DNA of 64,000 bases from Epilithonimonas mollis. Its GTDB lineage: Bacteria; Bacteroidota; Bacteroidia; Flavobacteriales; Weeksellaceae. The translations under genes and the position numbers were made by a program. The stretch is taken from contig NZ_FRAM01000004.1 of the NCBI RefSeq assembly GCF_900142325.1, forward strand, positions 124,001 to 188,000, written 5' to 3'. This document shows positions 1 through 9,631 of the stretch, piece by piece. Numbering within the stretch: position 1 is the first letter of the stretch; every line of letters starts with the position of its first letter. The notes below the pieces were generated by a model. It saw only the letters and a program-made list of their open reading frames with translations, did no database searches and was not told the origin of the DNA.

Positions 1-2
1 GC

Positions 3-2720
3 TTTACAAATTCTTTGATAGAACTAATCAAAAGAGACCGGCCGACACATCTCGCGGTGGTTTTTGATGTCGGCAGAACCAATGTCCGGCATCAGGATTT
101 TACAGAATACAAAGCCAATCGGCTGGAAACGCCAGAACCTATCCTCATCGCTATTCCTTACATACACCGGATTCTGGAGGCCATGCATATCCCGATTCTT
201 GGAGTAGAAGGTTATGAAGCGGATGATGTCATCGGAACTATTGCCTGCAAAGCAGAAAAACAAGATTATAATGTTTTTATGGTGACACCCGACAAGGACT
301 TTGCGCAACTGGTTACTGATAAAATTAAAATTTATAAGCCTGGATTAAAAGGTGGCGATATCGAAATTCTTGGTATCGAAGAAGTCAAAGCCAAGTACGA
401 AATCAATGATCCGAAACAGATCATCGATTATCTCGGGATGATGGGCGATGCTGTAGATAATATTCCGGGACTGGAAGGCGTTGGCGAGAAAACGGCTAAA
501 AAATTCATTCAGGAATTTGGTTCCATGGAAAATCTTCTGGCCAATACACATACACTGAAAGGAAAACTCAAGGAAAAAGTGGAAGCCAGTGCAGAAAGAG
601 GATTATTATCCAAAAAGCTGGCAACTATTCTTTGTGATGCGCCTATTGAATTCATCGAAGAACAATATGATCTGGAAGTTCCTGATTTTGAAAAGGTAAA
701 GGAGGTTTTTGATGAGCTGGAATTCCGAAGATTGTATGAGAATCTTTATCGTGCTTTTGCTAATAAGGAATATGTTGAAGAGCTGATGGAAGGTGACGAT
801 GACAAAATCAAAATAACCGAAGTTGTGGATACTAGCGTAACCATTCATAAAAACGGGACAATGGATTTGTTTGCAACATTCGAACAGCTGGAACAGGCAA
901 CAACCACAAAATCTACGATCACGGAAAGCGATCATCTCTATCAATATATCGACAATCCAAAATCGCAAAAAATCCTTCTAAATAATCTCCTGAAGCAGAA
1001 AGCAGTTTGTTTTGATACGGAAACAACATCGCTGAACGAGCTGGAAGCTGAACTGATCGGGATGAGCTTTTCTTATAAAAAAGGCCTGGCTTATTATATT
1101 CCCATCTCTGAAAATCAGGAAGAAGCACAGAAAACGGTTGAGATCTTTCGCCCGTTTTTTGAAGATCAGAATGTCCTGAAGATAGCCCATAATCTGAAAT
1201 ATGATTATAAAGTTCTGCGAAATTATAACATTGACGTTAATGGAAAACTGTTCGACACAATGATTGCGCATTATCTTCTCAATCCCGATGGACGTCACGG
1301 AATGGACTATCTTTCCGAAATGTATCTGGATTATAAACCAGTTTCTATTGAAACCCTGATCGGGAAAAAAGGAAAAAATCAACTGACACTTCGGGAAGTA
1401 GATGTTCAGACCCAGACCGATTATGCGGCGGAAGATGCAGATGTGACGTTTCAATTGTATGAATTATTTGCGCCTCAGTTAGCCAAAGAAAATCTGGAAG
1501 AATTATTCTATAATGTCGAAATGCCATTGATGAAAGTTCTTGCCAAAATAGAATTGACCGGTGTAAAACTCGATGAAAAGTGGCTGGCTCAGGAAAGTAT
1601 TGATTTGGAAAATGATTTGAGGATTTTAGAATCAAAAATCTTCGAACTGTGCGGAGAAGAATTTAATATGAATTCGCCAAAACAACTGGGGGAGATTTTG
1701 TTCGACAAAATGAAGCTGGATCCAAAAGCCAAAAAAACAAAAACAGGACAATATGCTACGTCGGAAGATGTGCTTCAGAAATTATCTTCAAAACATGAAA
1801 TAATCAGTTCGATTCTTGAATACAGAACTTTACAAAAACTGAAATCAACTTATGTAGATGCATTGCCGGCTCAGATCGAGAAAAAAGACAACCGTGTCCA
1901 TACAACTTTTGCTCAGACTGTTGCCGCAACCGGACGTTTGGCAAGTGTGAATCCAAACCTTCAGAATATACCGATCAGAACGCTGAGAGGACAACAGATA
2001 AGAGGTGCTTTTGTTTCGGATGAAGGCAAAAAGATCATTTCTGCCGATTATTCTCAAATTGAACTGCGATTGATTGCAGAAATTTCCGGCGAACAAAACA
2101 TGATTGCAGCTTTCCAAAATGGCGAAGATATTCACGTTTCTACGGCTGCTAAACTTTTTAATATTCCTCTGGAAGAAGTTACAAAAACCCAGAGAGGCCA
2201 GGCAAAAACCGTGAATTTTGGAATTATTTATGGACAAGGTGCTTTTGCTTTAGCAGAACAAACCGGACTTTCCAGATCCGAAGCTAAGAAAATGATTGAT
2301 TCTTATTATGAGAATTATCCAAGACTTAAAGAATATATGGCAGAGCAAGTCAAAAAAGCACAGGATTTCGGTTATGTAGAAACCATTCTCGGTAGAAAGC
2401 GCCATTTGAAAGATATTAATTCCAGCAATTTCGTAGTCAAAGCTCACGCCGAAAGAAACGCTGTGAATGCCCCAATCCAGGGAAGTGCGGCCGATATTAT
2501 CAAACTCGCAATGATTAAAATCGATCAGGAATTGGAAGCACAAAAGCTTGAAACTAAAATGCTTTTGCAGGTTCATGATGAATTGCTTTTCGAAGTCCCT
2601 ATGGATGAATTGGACACTGTAAAACCGTTGATCAAAAAAGAAATGGAATCTGCTTTCCCTACGAAAGTTCCTTTGTTAGTTGAAGTGGGAGTAGGAAATA
2701 ATTGGCTGGAAGCACATTAA
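3..2720 (+). CDS. polA: DNA polymerase I, 5'-truncated by the window edge
   Basis: This is the family A polymerase used for Okazaki fragment processing and repair. The reading frame is open from base 3 and enters in the middle of the 5'-nuclease domain, so the true start lies before the window; the TTG at 15 is internal. Counting from base 15, the 5'-3' exonuclease/H3TH region covers about residues 1-270. The 3'-5' exonuclease domain starts near 310 and has an intact DxE motif (FDTET near 333), so proofreading is probably retained. The polymerase domain has motif A (DYSQIELR near 678) and motif C (VHDE near 853). All three domains seen are complete apart from the missing N-terminus. Confidence 0.97.
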   Translation, partial: FTNSLIELIKRDRPTHLAVVFDVGRTNVRHQDFTEYKANRLETPEPILIAIPYIHRILEAMHIPILGVEGYEADDVIGTIACKAEKQDYNVFMVTPDKDFAQLVTDKIKIYKPGLKGGDIEILGIEEVKAKYEINDPKQIIDYLGMMGDAVDNIPGLEGVGEKTAKKFIQEFGSMENLLANTHTLKGKLKEKVEASAERGLLSKKLATILCDAPIEFIEEQYDLEVPDFEKVKEVFDELEFRRLYENLYRAFANKEYVEELMEGDDDKIKITEVVDTSVTIHKNGTMDLFATFEQLEQATTTKSTITESDHLYQYIDNPKSQKILLNNLLKQKAVCFDTETTSLNELEAELIGMSFSYKKGLAYYIPISENQEEAQKTVEIFRPFFEDQNVLKIAHNLKYDYKVLRNYNIDVNGKLFDTMIAHYLLNPDGRHGMDYLSEMYLDYKPVSIETLIGKKGKNQLTLREVDVQTQTDYAAEDADVTFQLYELFAPQLAKENLEELFYNVEMPLMKVLAKIELTGVKLDEKWLAQESIDLENDLRILESKIFELCGEEFNMNSPKQLGEILFDKMKLDPKAKKTKTGQYATSEDVLQKLSSKHEIISSILEYRTLQKLKSTYVDALPAQIEKKDNRVHTTFAQTVAATGRLASVNPNLQNIPIRTLRGQQIRGAFVSDEGKKIISADYSQIELRLIAEISGEQNMIAAFQNGEDIHVSTAAKLFNIPLEEVTKTQRGQAKTVNFGIIYGQGAFALAEQTGLSRSEAKKMIDSYYENYPRLKEYMAEQVKKAQDFGYVETILGRKRHLKDINSSNFVVKAHAERNAVNAPIQGSAADIIKLAMIKIDQELEAQKLETKMLLQVHDELLFEVPMDELDTVKPLIKKEMESAFPTKVPLLVEVGVGNNWLEAH

Positions 2721-2758
2721 AATTATAATTGAATAACTTAGATTTAAAATATAAAATT

Positions 2759-3028
2759 ATGAAGGCAGTAGTATTTTACGAACACAACTCCGAAAAGTCG
2801 ATGGACGAGTTTATGGCTGTTTTTCCAAGGCATGAAGCCTTTGAAGCAGAATTTCTGAAATCCGGAAAAGTTTTGGGAACCGGAGCATTTGCCAATCCTG
2901 GGGAAGGCGCAATGGCGATTTTTGTCGATAAACAAGCTGCCGAGGATTTTGTAAACGGCGATCCTTTTGTACAGGAAGGCCTTATTGCCAAAGTAACCAT
3001 CAGAGAATGGAATGATGAGCTGTCTTAA
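2759..3028 (+). CDS. YCII-related small protein
   Basis: An 89-residue protein of the YCII/dimeric alpha-beta barrel type. It starts MKAVVFYEH and has the family pattern of a short first strand, a helix with a conserved His/Phe region, a GAFANPGEG turn and an ending in (V)TIREW. The TTG at 2729 would add ten residues unlike the family, so the ATG at 2759 is chosen. It follows polA by 38 bases in the same direction. Members are small cytoplasmic proteins of mostly unknown substrate; function here is not assigned. Confidence 0.8.
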   Translation: MKAVVFYEHNSEKSMDEFMAVFPRHEAFEAEFLKSGKVLGTGAFANPGEGAMAIFVDKQAAEDFVNGDPFVQEGLIAKVTIREWNDELS

Positions 3029-3059
3029 ACTATTTTAAAACATCTAAATCAAATATATA

Positions 3060-3410
3060 ATGATCTCACAAATAATTCCGAAACTACCTTTTATAGACAA
3101 GCAAAAAACGATTGATTATTATAAGAATCTAGGATTCGAATTTGTTGCAGATTATGACCATTATCTGATCGCAACTTATAATAATTCCGAACTGCATTTC
3201 TTTGAATTTAAAGAACTTGTACCGGAAAAATCCGATTTTATGCTTTATCTGAAAATATCAAGTAATATTGATAAATTCTATGAGCATGTCATGTTTAAAG
3301 ATATAAAAATTCATCCCAACGGAAATCTCGAAACAAAACCCTGGAATATGAGAGAATTTTCCCTGACCGATCCGAATGGCACATTACTCACTTTCGGAGA
3401 GAAAATTTAG
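3060..3410 (+). CDS. VOC-superfamily (glyoxalase/bleomycin-resistance-like) protein
   Basis: A 116-residue protein with the beta-alpha-beta-beta-beta pattern of vicinal-oxygen-chelate folds: an N-terminal IPKLPFIDKQKTIDYY segment, HFFEFKE in the middle and a C-terminal EFSLTDPNGTLLTFGE, which is the classic DPxGxxxxF ending. It is close in size to bleomycin-binding proteins such as Ble, which sequester rather than degrade their ligand. Ligand and reaction cannot be told from sequence. It lies 31 bases after the YCII gene in the same direction. Confidence 0.8.
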   Translation: MISQIIPKLPFIDKQKTIDYYKNLGFEFVADYDHYLIATYNNSELHFFEFKELVPEKSDFMLYLKISSNIDKFYEHVMFKDIKIHPNGNLETKPWNMREFSLTDPNGTLLTFGEKI

Positions 3411-3483
3411 GAATAGGATATAAAAACTGAAAAAGACTTGTAACAATTATTTTATTAACCCGACTTAATATTAAATTTAATTT

Positions 3484-4509
3484 ATGAAAAACATAAAACT
3501 ATATGGCTTCCTGTTGGGCGTTGCGCTTCTGAACAGCTGTGCTTCCACAAAAAATTTCTCTTATGAAGGAAAAGGTTTCAAAGAAGCTTACAACAGCATC
3601 ACATCTTCTGAACTGAAAGAGAATCTGTATATTATTGCTGATGATAAAATGGAAGGAAGAGACACTGGAAGTGCAGGACAGAAAAAAGCCGGGGAATATA
3701 TGATAGAACAATACAAAAAGAATGGGATCGGTTTTCCGGCAGCTTTAGGCTCGTATTATCAGAAAGTTCCTTCAGATGCAATGAAAAAATACGGCGAAAC
3801 TCTTCCGGATTCTGAAAATATCATGGCTTTTATAGAAGGTTCAGAAAAACCGAATGAAATCATCGTGATTTCTGCCCATTACGACCATGTCGGGATGAAA
3901 AATGGTGAAGTTTATAATGGTGCGGATGATGATGGGAGCGGGACAGTTGCCGTGATGGAAATCGCAGAAGCATTCCAGGAAGCTAAGAAAAAAGGTTACG
4001 GTCCGAAACGTTCTATTCTTTTTCTTCATGTAACGGGCGAGGAACATGGACTTTTCGGGTCAGAATATTATTCTGATCATCCGGTTTTCCCTTTGGCTAA
4101 TACAGTTGCGGATCTTAATATTGATATGATCGGTCGCGATGATCCGGAAAACAGAGGCAAACAATACGTCTATGTCATCGGCTCAGAAATGCTGAGCACA
4201 GAATTGAAAAAAATCAATGAAGCCGCCAATAAAACATCTGTTAATCTGGAACTTAACTATAAATATGATGATCCAAAAGATCCGGACAGATTATATTACA
4301 GATCAGACCATTATAACTTTGCAAAACATAATATTCCGGTTGCATTTTTCTTTGATGGTATCCACGAAGATTATCACAAACCGACCGATACACCGGACAG
4401 AATTGACTATGAACTGCTGACAAAACGTACAAAGCTGATATTTTCTACAGCCTGGGAACTGGCTAACAGACCGGAAAGAATTATTGTTGACGGGAAAAAT
4501 ACAAGATAA
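3484..4509 (+). CDS. M28-family zinc aminopeptidase, lipoprotein
   Basis: A 341-residue secreted peptidase. A lipoprotein signal ends at Cys19 (LLNSC), so it is probably anchored in the outer membrane. The M28 metal ligands are all visible: H132/D134 in AHYDH, the Asp cluster at 147-150 (ADDDGSG), the Glu pair at 186-187 (GEEHG), D214 in NIDMIGR, and a C-terminal His in HKPTDTPD. The family removes N-terminal residues from peptides using two zinc ions. The gene stands alone and ends at a strong hairpin (4543-4564). Confidence 0.9.
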   Translation: MKNIKLYGFLLGVALLNSCASTKNFSYEGKGFKEAYNSITSSELKENLYIIADDKMEGRDTGSAGQKKAGEYMIEQYKKNGIGFPAALGSYYQKVPSDAMKKYGETLPDSENIMAFIEGSEKPNEIIVISAHYDHVGMKNGEVYNGADDDGSGTVAVMEIAEAFQEAKKKGYGPKRSILFLHVTGEEHGLFGSEYYSDHPVFPLANTVADLNIDMIGRDDPENRGKQYVYVIGSEMLSTELKKINEAANKTSVNLELNYKYDDPKDPDRLYYRSDHYNFAKHNIPVAFFFDGIHEDYHKPTDTPDRIDYELLTKRTKLIFSTAWELANRPERIIVDGKNTR

Positions 4510-4537
4510 TCTCAAAATAATCAGGAATTATAAAACT

Positions 4538-4568
4538 AAAAAAAGCAACTCAATTGAGTTGCTTTTTT
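4538..4568. terminator. bidirectional hairpin terminator
   Basis: A perfect 22-bp palindrome at 4543-4564 (arms AAGCAACTCAA / TTGAGTTGCTT) is flanked by A-runs on the left and T-runs on the right. It therefore works for the M28 gene (+) and the converging Nudix regulator gene (-). Confidence 0.9.
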
Positions 4569-4569
4569 A

Positions 4570-5334
4570 TTAGGAAAAATCGTTATTCTTAATTTCGGGA
4601 TTTTCCAGAAATTTATAAAGATATGGAGCTTTGTTTGCTGAACCTGTATAGTGTTTTTCCAGTCTTTCCAGAATATTGAGACTGAGCATTTTTCTTTGGA
4701 AATTATTTCTTCTCAATGGTTCACCAAGAATAGCTTCATAAAGATGCTGCAGTTCCTTCATCGTGAATTTGTCCGGAAGAAGATTGCTGCCCATCACTTG
4801 ATAATCAATATTTTTTCTGAGATACAGCAAACCTTTTTCAGTCATTTCCTTATGGTCGAATGCCATATCCGGAAGCTTATCGACATCAAACCACTGACAG
4901 ACCTCGTTGAACGAATCCGGAAAAGTGTAGGTAAGTGTATAATCGATCAATGCACAATAGCCAACGGAGATAAAACGCTGATAGATCCAGTGTGTTTTAT
5001 CCACTTCGATGTTTTTGTTTTCCAGTAATTTTTGATGGACATTATTTTCGGTTCTTTTGATATCGCCGAATGTATAGAATTGTTCCAGAAAGACATCCGA
5101 AAGATGTGTTCTCTCGTAAAGTGTTCTTGCAGCGGCATCATTCAGATTCTCGTCATTGAAAATAAATCCACCGGGAACTGCCCAAAGATCGAGGTCATGA
5201 TATTTCAGCAAAAGTACTTTGAGTGTATCTTTATGAAATCCAAAAATCACACAGTCCACAGAAACGTGTTCTACAAAGTCTTTTGTATCGATTAATTCTT
5301 TTAAACTATGTTTTATTTTTTTGTTTTCAGTCAT
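4570..5334 (-). CDS. Nudix-fold transcriptional regulator (NrtR/AraR-like), catalytic box degenerate
   Basis: A 254-residue protein with an N-terminal Nudix domain (about 20-155) followed by a winged-helix-like C-terminus (about 170-245). This is the architecture of NrtR and of Bacteroidota sugar regulators of the AraR type. The Nudix signature starts at G56 and keeps E62, R70 and E74, but three hallmark positions are replaced (E71 to Thr, E75 to Arg, G77 to His), so it should sense a ligand rather than hydrolyse one. It is followed by the hairpin at 4543-4564 and preceded by an MFS transporter gene. Position beside the glucan locus makes it the leading candidate for its regulator (inference). 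Confidence 0.85.
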   Translation of the reverse strand: MTENKKIKHSLKELIDTKDFVEHVSVDCVIFGFHKDTLKVLLLKYHDLDLWAVPGGFIFNDENLNDAAARTLYERTHLSDVFLEQFYTFGDIKRTENNVHQKLLENKNIEVDKTHWIYQRFISVGYCALIDYTLTYTFPDSFNEVCQWFDVDKLPDMAFDHKEMTEKGLLYLRKNIDYQVMGSNLLPDKFTMKELQHLYEAILGEPLRRNNFQRKMLSLNILERLEKHYTGSANKAPYLYKFLENPEIKNNDFS

Positions 5335-5339
5335 AGATT

Positions 5340-6512
5340 TTAGAAGTTTTTATTTAAGAAAAAAGTGAGTCCAAATATAATTAATAATGGCAAAATAATG
5401 CAAAGCGGATAAAAATAACTAAGCTTTTCATAAAAAATCATCGCCATATAAAGCGATCCCATTGAACTGCCAAGCGATGAACAGATCACTACTATCGAAA
5501 GAAAAAAATGAGTTCTTTCCGTAGGAATTTTATTGAGAACTTCCGAATTATAAAGCGGATAGAGTGGTGAGAGAAAAAGACCTGTAAACGGTATCAGAAA
5601 GATAAGTACCAATCGGGCGTTATCATAAAAATAGGTGATCAGTATCTGAGATATCCCTAATATCAGGAATAAAAAAATCAAACAGATGGTCACAAATCTA
5701 AACCAGTGAAAATGTAAAATGAGCTTACTCGTGATCAGCCTACCAAAAAAAGAAAATAATGCCAGAAAAGCTGATGACTGCAGTGCGAAATAAGAATTGA
5801 CCTTCAAATTATTTTTGTAAAAACTGGGCAACCACGAGTTGAAACTCTGCTCTACAAAAACCATCAGAAAAATGATTATAAAAAAATAAATAATCTTTGG
5901 CGAACGCAGGAATTTTGTTCCTCCCGAAAAAACACTTTTACTTTGGGAGGTAATTTCATCAATTTTGACAGGCCACAAAATGAATAATGTGATAATGCTG
6001 AGAATGGCGATCAGCCAGAATCCATATTTCCACAACGAAGCATAGTCGCTGGAAAGCAGGCTTCCGAAACCGATATTCACAATGAAAATCCCTATCATGA
6101 ATGATGCTTCCACACGGCTCATTACACTGGCAAGATGCCCATCCCGGAAATTAGTTTTAATAATACTGAAAACGGCAATTTTTGCCAGCGCAAAGCTGAC
6201 ACCGATAATGCTGAGCCATATTTTAAAAAACCAGAACGTATCGACCAATGGTAATGCAAAACAACTTATAATAATAAAAATAAGGGAAAAAGTAAGTGCA
6301 TTTTTATTCCCCGTTTTGCTGATAAGATTGACACAAAACAGAGAAACCAACGCCATCGGAATGTCTTTGAAAGACTCCAAAAACCCTAGTCCTTTGTATG
6401 ATATTTTTTCTGATAACTGAAGAATAATAACACCCATACTGTTAAGCAGCATTGAAAAAATCAAAAAGCTCAATATGAGGGGTAGAGTTAATTTAGATTT
6501 ATTAGCATTCAT
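5340..6512 (-). CDS. MFS transporter, likely sugar uptake
   Basis: A 390-residue integral membrane protein with about 12 hydrophobic segments and the short charged loop (KTGNKNA) after the second segment that stands where MFS motif A is expected. It is transcribed with the Nudix regulator downstream (5-base gap) and divergently from susC. That context suggests import of a mono- or oligosaccharide released by the GH30, GH16 and GH3 enzymes across the inner membrane. The substrate is inferred from neighbours only. Confidence 0.85.
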   Translation of the reverse strand: MNANKSKLTLPLILSFLIFSMLLNSMGVIILQLSEKISYKGLGFLESFKDIPMALVSLFCVNLISKTGNKNALTFSLIFIIISCFALPLVDTFWFFKIWLSIIGVSFALAKIAVFSIIKTNFRDGHLASVMSRVEASFMIGIFIVNIGFGSLLSSDYASLWKYGFWLIAILSIITLFILWPVKIDEITSQSKSVFSGGTKFLRSPKIIYFFIIIFLMVFVEQSFNSWLPSFYKNNLKVNSYFALQSSAFLALFSFFGRLITSKLILHFHWFRFVTICLIFLFLILGISQILITYFYDNARLVLIFLIPFTGLFLSPLYPLYNSEVLNKIPTERTHFFLSIVVICSSLGSSMGSLYMAMIFYEKLSYFYPLCIILPLLIIFGLTFFLNKNF

Positions 6513-6562
6513 TTTACCAGTTGTTAACTTATTTTTAACATTGAGGTCTGTTTTTGGGATTC

Positions 6563-6570
6563 CAAATATA
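6563..6570 (-). promoter_or_regulatory. -7 promoter element for the MFS-Nudix operon
   Basis: On the minus strand this reads TATATTTG, a full match to the Bacteroidota -7 consensus TAnnTTTG, about 50 bases before the MFS start codon. No clear -33 element was seen. Confidence 0.45.
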
Positions 6571-6646
6571 ATAAAAATAATGGTTTACATTGATCTTAAC
6601 CTATCTAAAAACATTATAAACAGAGGAAAATTTAATTTTTTTTATT

Positions 6647-6670
6647 TTTTTTTTGATATATCAAAAAAAA
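6647..6670. promoter_or_regulatory. 24-bp perfect palindrome upstream of susC
   Basis: Eight T, the palindromic core GATATATC, then eight A. It lies about 49 bases before the susC start in the divergent MFS/susC spacer. Low sequence complexity means part of the symmetry could be chance, but position fits an operator or an activator site. Confidence 0.35.
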
Positions 6671-6684
6671 GGATATTTTTATTG

Positions 6685-6697
6685 TCTCAATATGAGA
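6685..6697. promoter_or_regulatory. inverted repeat TCTCA-N3-TGAGA upstream of susC (candidate operator)
   Basis: The sequence TCTCAATATGAGA has perfect 5-bp arms and lies 21 bases before the susC start codon. The same arms with the same 3-base spacing occur upstream of the GH3 gene at 45334-45346. A weak -7-like TATTTTTA lies just before it, so binding here would cover the transcription start. Confidence 0.55.
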
Positions 6698-6718
6698 TTA
6701 ACAAAAATTAATTAAAAT

Positions 6719-9619
6719 ATGAACTTAAAGTATTCAAAATGTCTAGGGTTAGCTGCTGTACTTTACTTTACAGCGAACTACTCAGCTCAGCAACAGGTAA
6801 ATGATACTACTTCTAAAGAAAAAATGATAGAAGAAGTTGTCGTTATCGGTTATGGGACTCAAAAGAAAAGCAATGTGACGGGGGCTATTGCCAGTATCAA
6901 AGCATCTGATATTGAAGATATCCCGGCCGGTAAACCTGAGCAGGTATTACAAGGTAGAGCTGCAGGTGTATCTGTGGTAACTAATTCAGGTCAGCCGGGT
7001 TCTGGAGCTACGGTAAGAATCCGAGGTCTTACTAGTTTTGGAGCTGGTGGTAATGATCCAATGTGGGTTGTGGACGGAATTATTGTAGATGGAATTAGTT
7101 GGCTAAATCAATCTGATATCGAAAGTATCGAAGTCTTAAAGGATGGTGCATCATCTGCAATATATGGAGTTAGTGCTGCTAGAGGTGTTGTTTTAGTAAC
7201 AACAAAGAAGGGAAAGAAAGGTGTTTTGAGTTTAGCTTATAATGGAAGTTTTGGAACATCGCAAGCCGCACGAAAATTAGATTTACTAAATGCTACGCAG
7301 TATGCTACAATAATTAATGAGGGATTTGCAAACGATAATTCTCCCATTAGATTTACAAATCCAAGTATGTTTGGTATCGGTACGGACTGGCAAGATACAA
7401 TATTCAATACTGGAGACAGACAATCACACGAAGTAAGTATCAATGGTGGAAATGATAAGTCTACTTATTATGCATCATTTGGTTATTTCGACCAAACCGG
7501 TATTGTAATGGGTGACATATCAAATTACAAAAGAATCAATGCACGTTTAAATTCCACACATAAAGTGCTTGATATTCTAACTATAGGTCAAACATTTTTA
7601 TATACACATCAAAAAAGCCAAGGTATTGGAGTCAATGAAACATTTGGTGGTCCACTAAGTTCAGCCATTAACCTTGATCCTACTACACCGGCTGTGGTGA
7701 CCGACTGGTCACAAGTTAATCCAGCTAATTATACTAATGCCTATATAATTAGGGATCTAAACGGAAATCCTTATGGGATATCGCCTTGGGTGAATCAAGA
7801 AATGTCTAATCCATTAGCATATCGTTATACACAACAAGGTAGATATGGTTGGTCTGATGATTTTGTTGGAAATGTATTTGCAGAACTTAAACTTACAGAA
7901 GGGTTAACTTTTAAAACAACATTAAACGGAAAAAAATCTTATTGGGGTAGCCAGGGATTTACGCCTAAGTTTTATTTAAGCCCAACTCTCAGTAATCTAG
8001 TCAATAATAACCTTAATAGAGTAACCCAGACTAAATTTGAATGGAGTATGGAAAATACCTTAACCTACCAAAAGAGACTAGGTGACCATAATTTTAATAT
8101 TATGCTAGGACAGGGAGTTTACAGATATAATATTGGTTCAGGTCAGAGTGTAACTTATAGTAATATACCTGTAGAAAACTGGTACGAAGCGGCTTTTTAC
8201 TCAGTTGATGCCAAGAGTATTACTGCTAGTGCTTGGGATACACCACAGACAAGAAGAGCCTCTTATTTCGGAAGATTTATTTATGACTATCAGGACAAAT
8301 ACCTTTTTACAGGTACATTCAGAAGAGATGGATCATCCAAGTTTTTAAAATACTGGGGTAATTTTCCATCTTTTTCAGCTGGATGGAATGTTCACAAGGA
8401 AGGTTTCTGGAAAGATAATGACATCATCAATACTCTAAAAATCCGTGGTGGATACGGTGTCTTAGGTAACGATGCAATTGAAGATTTTATGTATAGAAGT
8501 TCTCTTGTCTCAGGAAGCAATTATCCAAATGGAGAGATTAATCCTACTATAATCATTGGTTACAGTCCAAACACATTAGGAAACCCTAATCTTAAGTGGG
8601 AGGAGACTGCACAGAGTGATATCGGAGCAGACATACGTTTTCTTAATGATTTTACTCTAGGATTTGATTATTATTATAAGAAAACTAAGGATATTCTTCG
8701 ACGAGTAGCCATTCCTGGTTATGTTGGTGTACCTACCGATCCATTTGCTAACATTGGTGATATGGAAAATAAGGGTATGGAGTTCGAGTTGGGTTACAAG
8801 AAAAACTGGCAGGATTTCGGTTTTTCGTTCAATGGTAATTTTTCTACCAATAAAAATAAAGTTTTACGTCTCGAAGATGATGTAGAATGGAGAGAGTTTG
8901 CTGGTTTACATTCAATGGGACCTGTTTCTAGATTGCAAGTAGGTAAACCTGTTGGGACATTTTATGGTTATACTTACAGTGGCGTATTCCAAAATCAAGA
9001 GCAAATCAACTCCTACACAAATGGTAATGGAGATTTGATAATTCCAAATGCAAAACCAGGAGATTTCATTTGGCAAGATAATAACGGAGATGGGAAAATA
9101 ACTCAAGATGATATGGTAGATATTGGAAGTTCTCTTCCTAAATTCACCTATGGATTTACGTTAAATATGAATTACAAAGACTTTGATTTAATAGTATTCG
9201 CACAAGGACAGGGTGGCAATATGCTACTTCAGGGACTTAGAAGATTGGATATGCTGGACGCTAATTATCAGACGGCAATTCTTAATAGATGGACAGGAGA
9301 AGGTTCTACCAATGATAATCCGAGACTTACTCGTAATGACCCGAATGGAAATTACACAAAAATGTCAAAATATTATCTACAGAAAGGAGATTATATGAGA
9401 ATTAAATTAGTTTCATTAGGGTATACAATTCCGAAGGATGTTACTACAAAGTTCGGAGCTAATAAAGTCAGGATTTTTGTTACTGGTGAAAACCTTTTCA
9501 CATTCACAAAATACACTGGATACGATCCTGAAATTGCAGGTGGTAATGAGTATGGAATAGACAGAGCATATTATCCACAGGCAAGAACATTTTTATTTGG
9601 TGCAAACATTCAATTTTAA
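6719..9619 (+). CDS. SusC/RagA-type TonB-linked outer membrane transporter
   Basis: A 966-residue TonB-dependent barrel that imports oligosaccharides together with its SusD partner. It has an N-terminal signal peptide ending near residue 23, a TonB-box-like segment (EEVVVIGYG, about 38-46), a plug domain (about 50-160, with GQPGSG, IRG, DGI and KDGASSAIYG motifs) and a C-terminal barrel closing in the aromatic strand FLFGANIQF. It lacks the carboxypeptidase-D-like regulatory domain that many SusC proteins carry between signal and TonB box, which explains its modest length. It is first gene of a susC-susD-lipoprotein unit. Confidence 0.97.
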   Translation: MNLKYSKCLGLAAVLYFTANYSAQQQVNDTTSKEKMIEEVVVIGYGTQKKSNVTGAIASIKASDIEDIPAGKPEQVLQGRAAGVSVVTNSGQPGSGATVRIRGLTSFGAGGNDPMWVVDGIIVDGISWLNQSDIESIEVLKDGASSAIYGVSAARGVVLVTTKKGKKGVLSLAYNGSFGTSQAARKLDLLNATQYATIINEGFANDNSPIRFTNPSMFGIGTDWQDTIFNTGDRQSHEVSINGGNDKSTYYASFGYFDQTGIVMGDISNYKRINARLNSTHKVLDILTIGQTFLYTHQKSQGIGVNETFGGPLSSAINLDPTTPAVVTDWSQVNPANYTNAYIIRDLNGNPYGISPWVNQEMSNPLAYRYTQQGRYGWSDDFVGNVFAELKLTEGLTFKTTLNGKKSYWGSQGFTPKFYLSPTLSNLVNNNLNRVTQTKFEWSMENTLTYQKRLGDHNFNIMLGQGVYRYNIGSGQSVTYSNIPVENWYEAAFYSVDAKSITASAWDTPQTRRASYFGRFIYDYQDKYLFTGTFRRDGSSKFLKYWGNFPSFSAGWNVHKEGFWKDNDIINTLKIRGGYGVLGNDAIEDFMYRSSLVSGSNYPNGEINPTIIIGYSPNTLGNPNLKWEETAQSDIGADIRFLNDFTLGFDYYYKKTKDILRRVAIPGYVGVPTDPFANIGDMENKGMEFELGYKKNWQDFGFSFNGNFSTNKNKVLRLEDDVEWREFAGLHSMGPVSRLQVGKPVGTFYGYTYSGVFQNQEQINSYTNGNGDLIIPNAKPGDFIWQDNNGDGKITQDDMVDIGSSLPKFTYGFTLNMNYKDFDLIVFAQGQGGNMLLQGLRRLDMLDANYQTAILNRWTGEGSTNDNPRLTRNDPNGNYTKMSKYYLQKGDYMRIKLVSLGYTIPKDVTTKFGANKVRIFVTGENLFTFTKYTGYDPEIAGGNEYGIDRAYYPQARTFLFGANIQF

Positions 9620-9631
9620 ATTTAGAAAACA

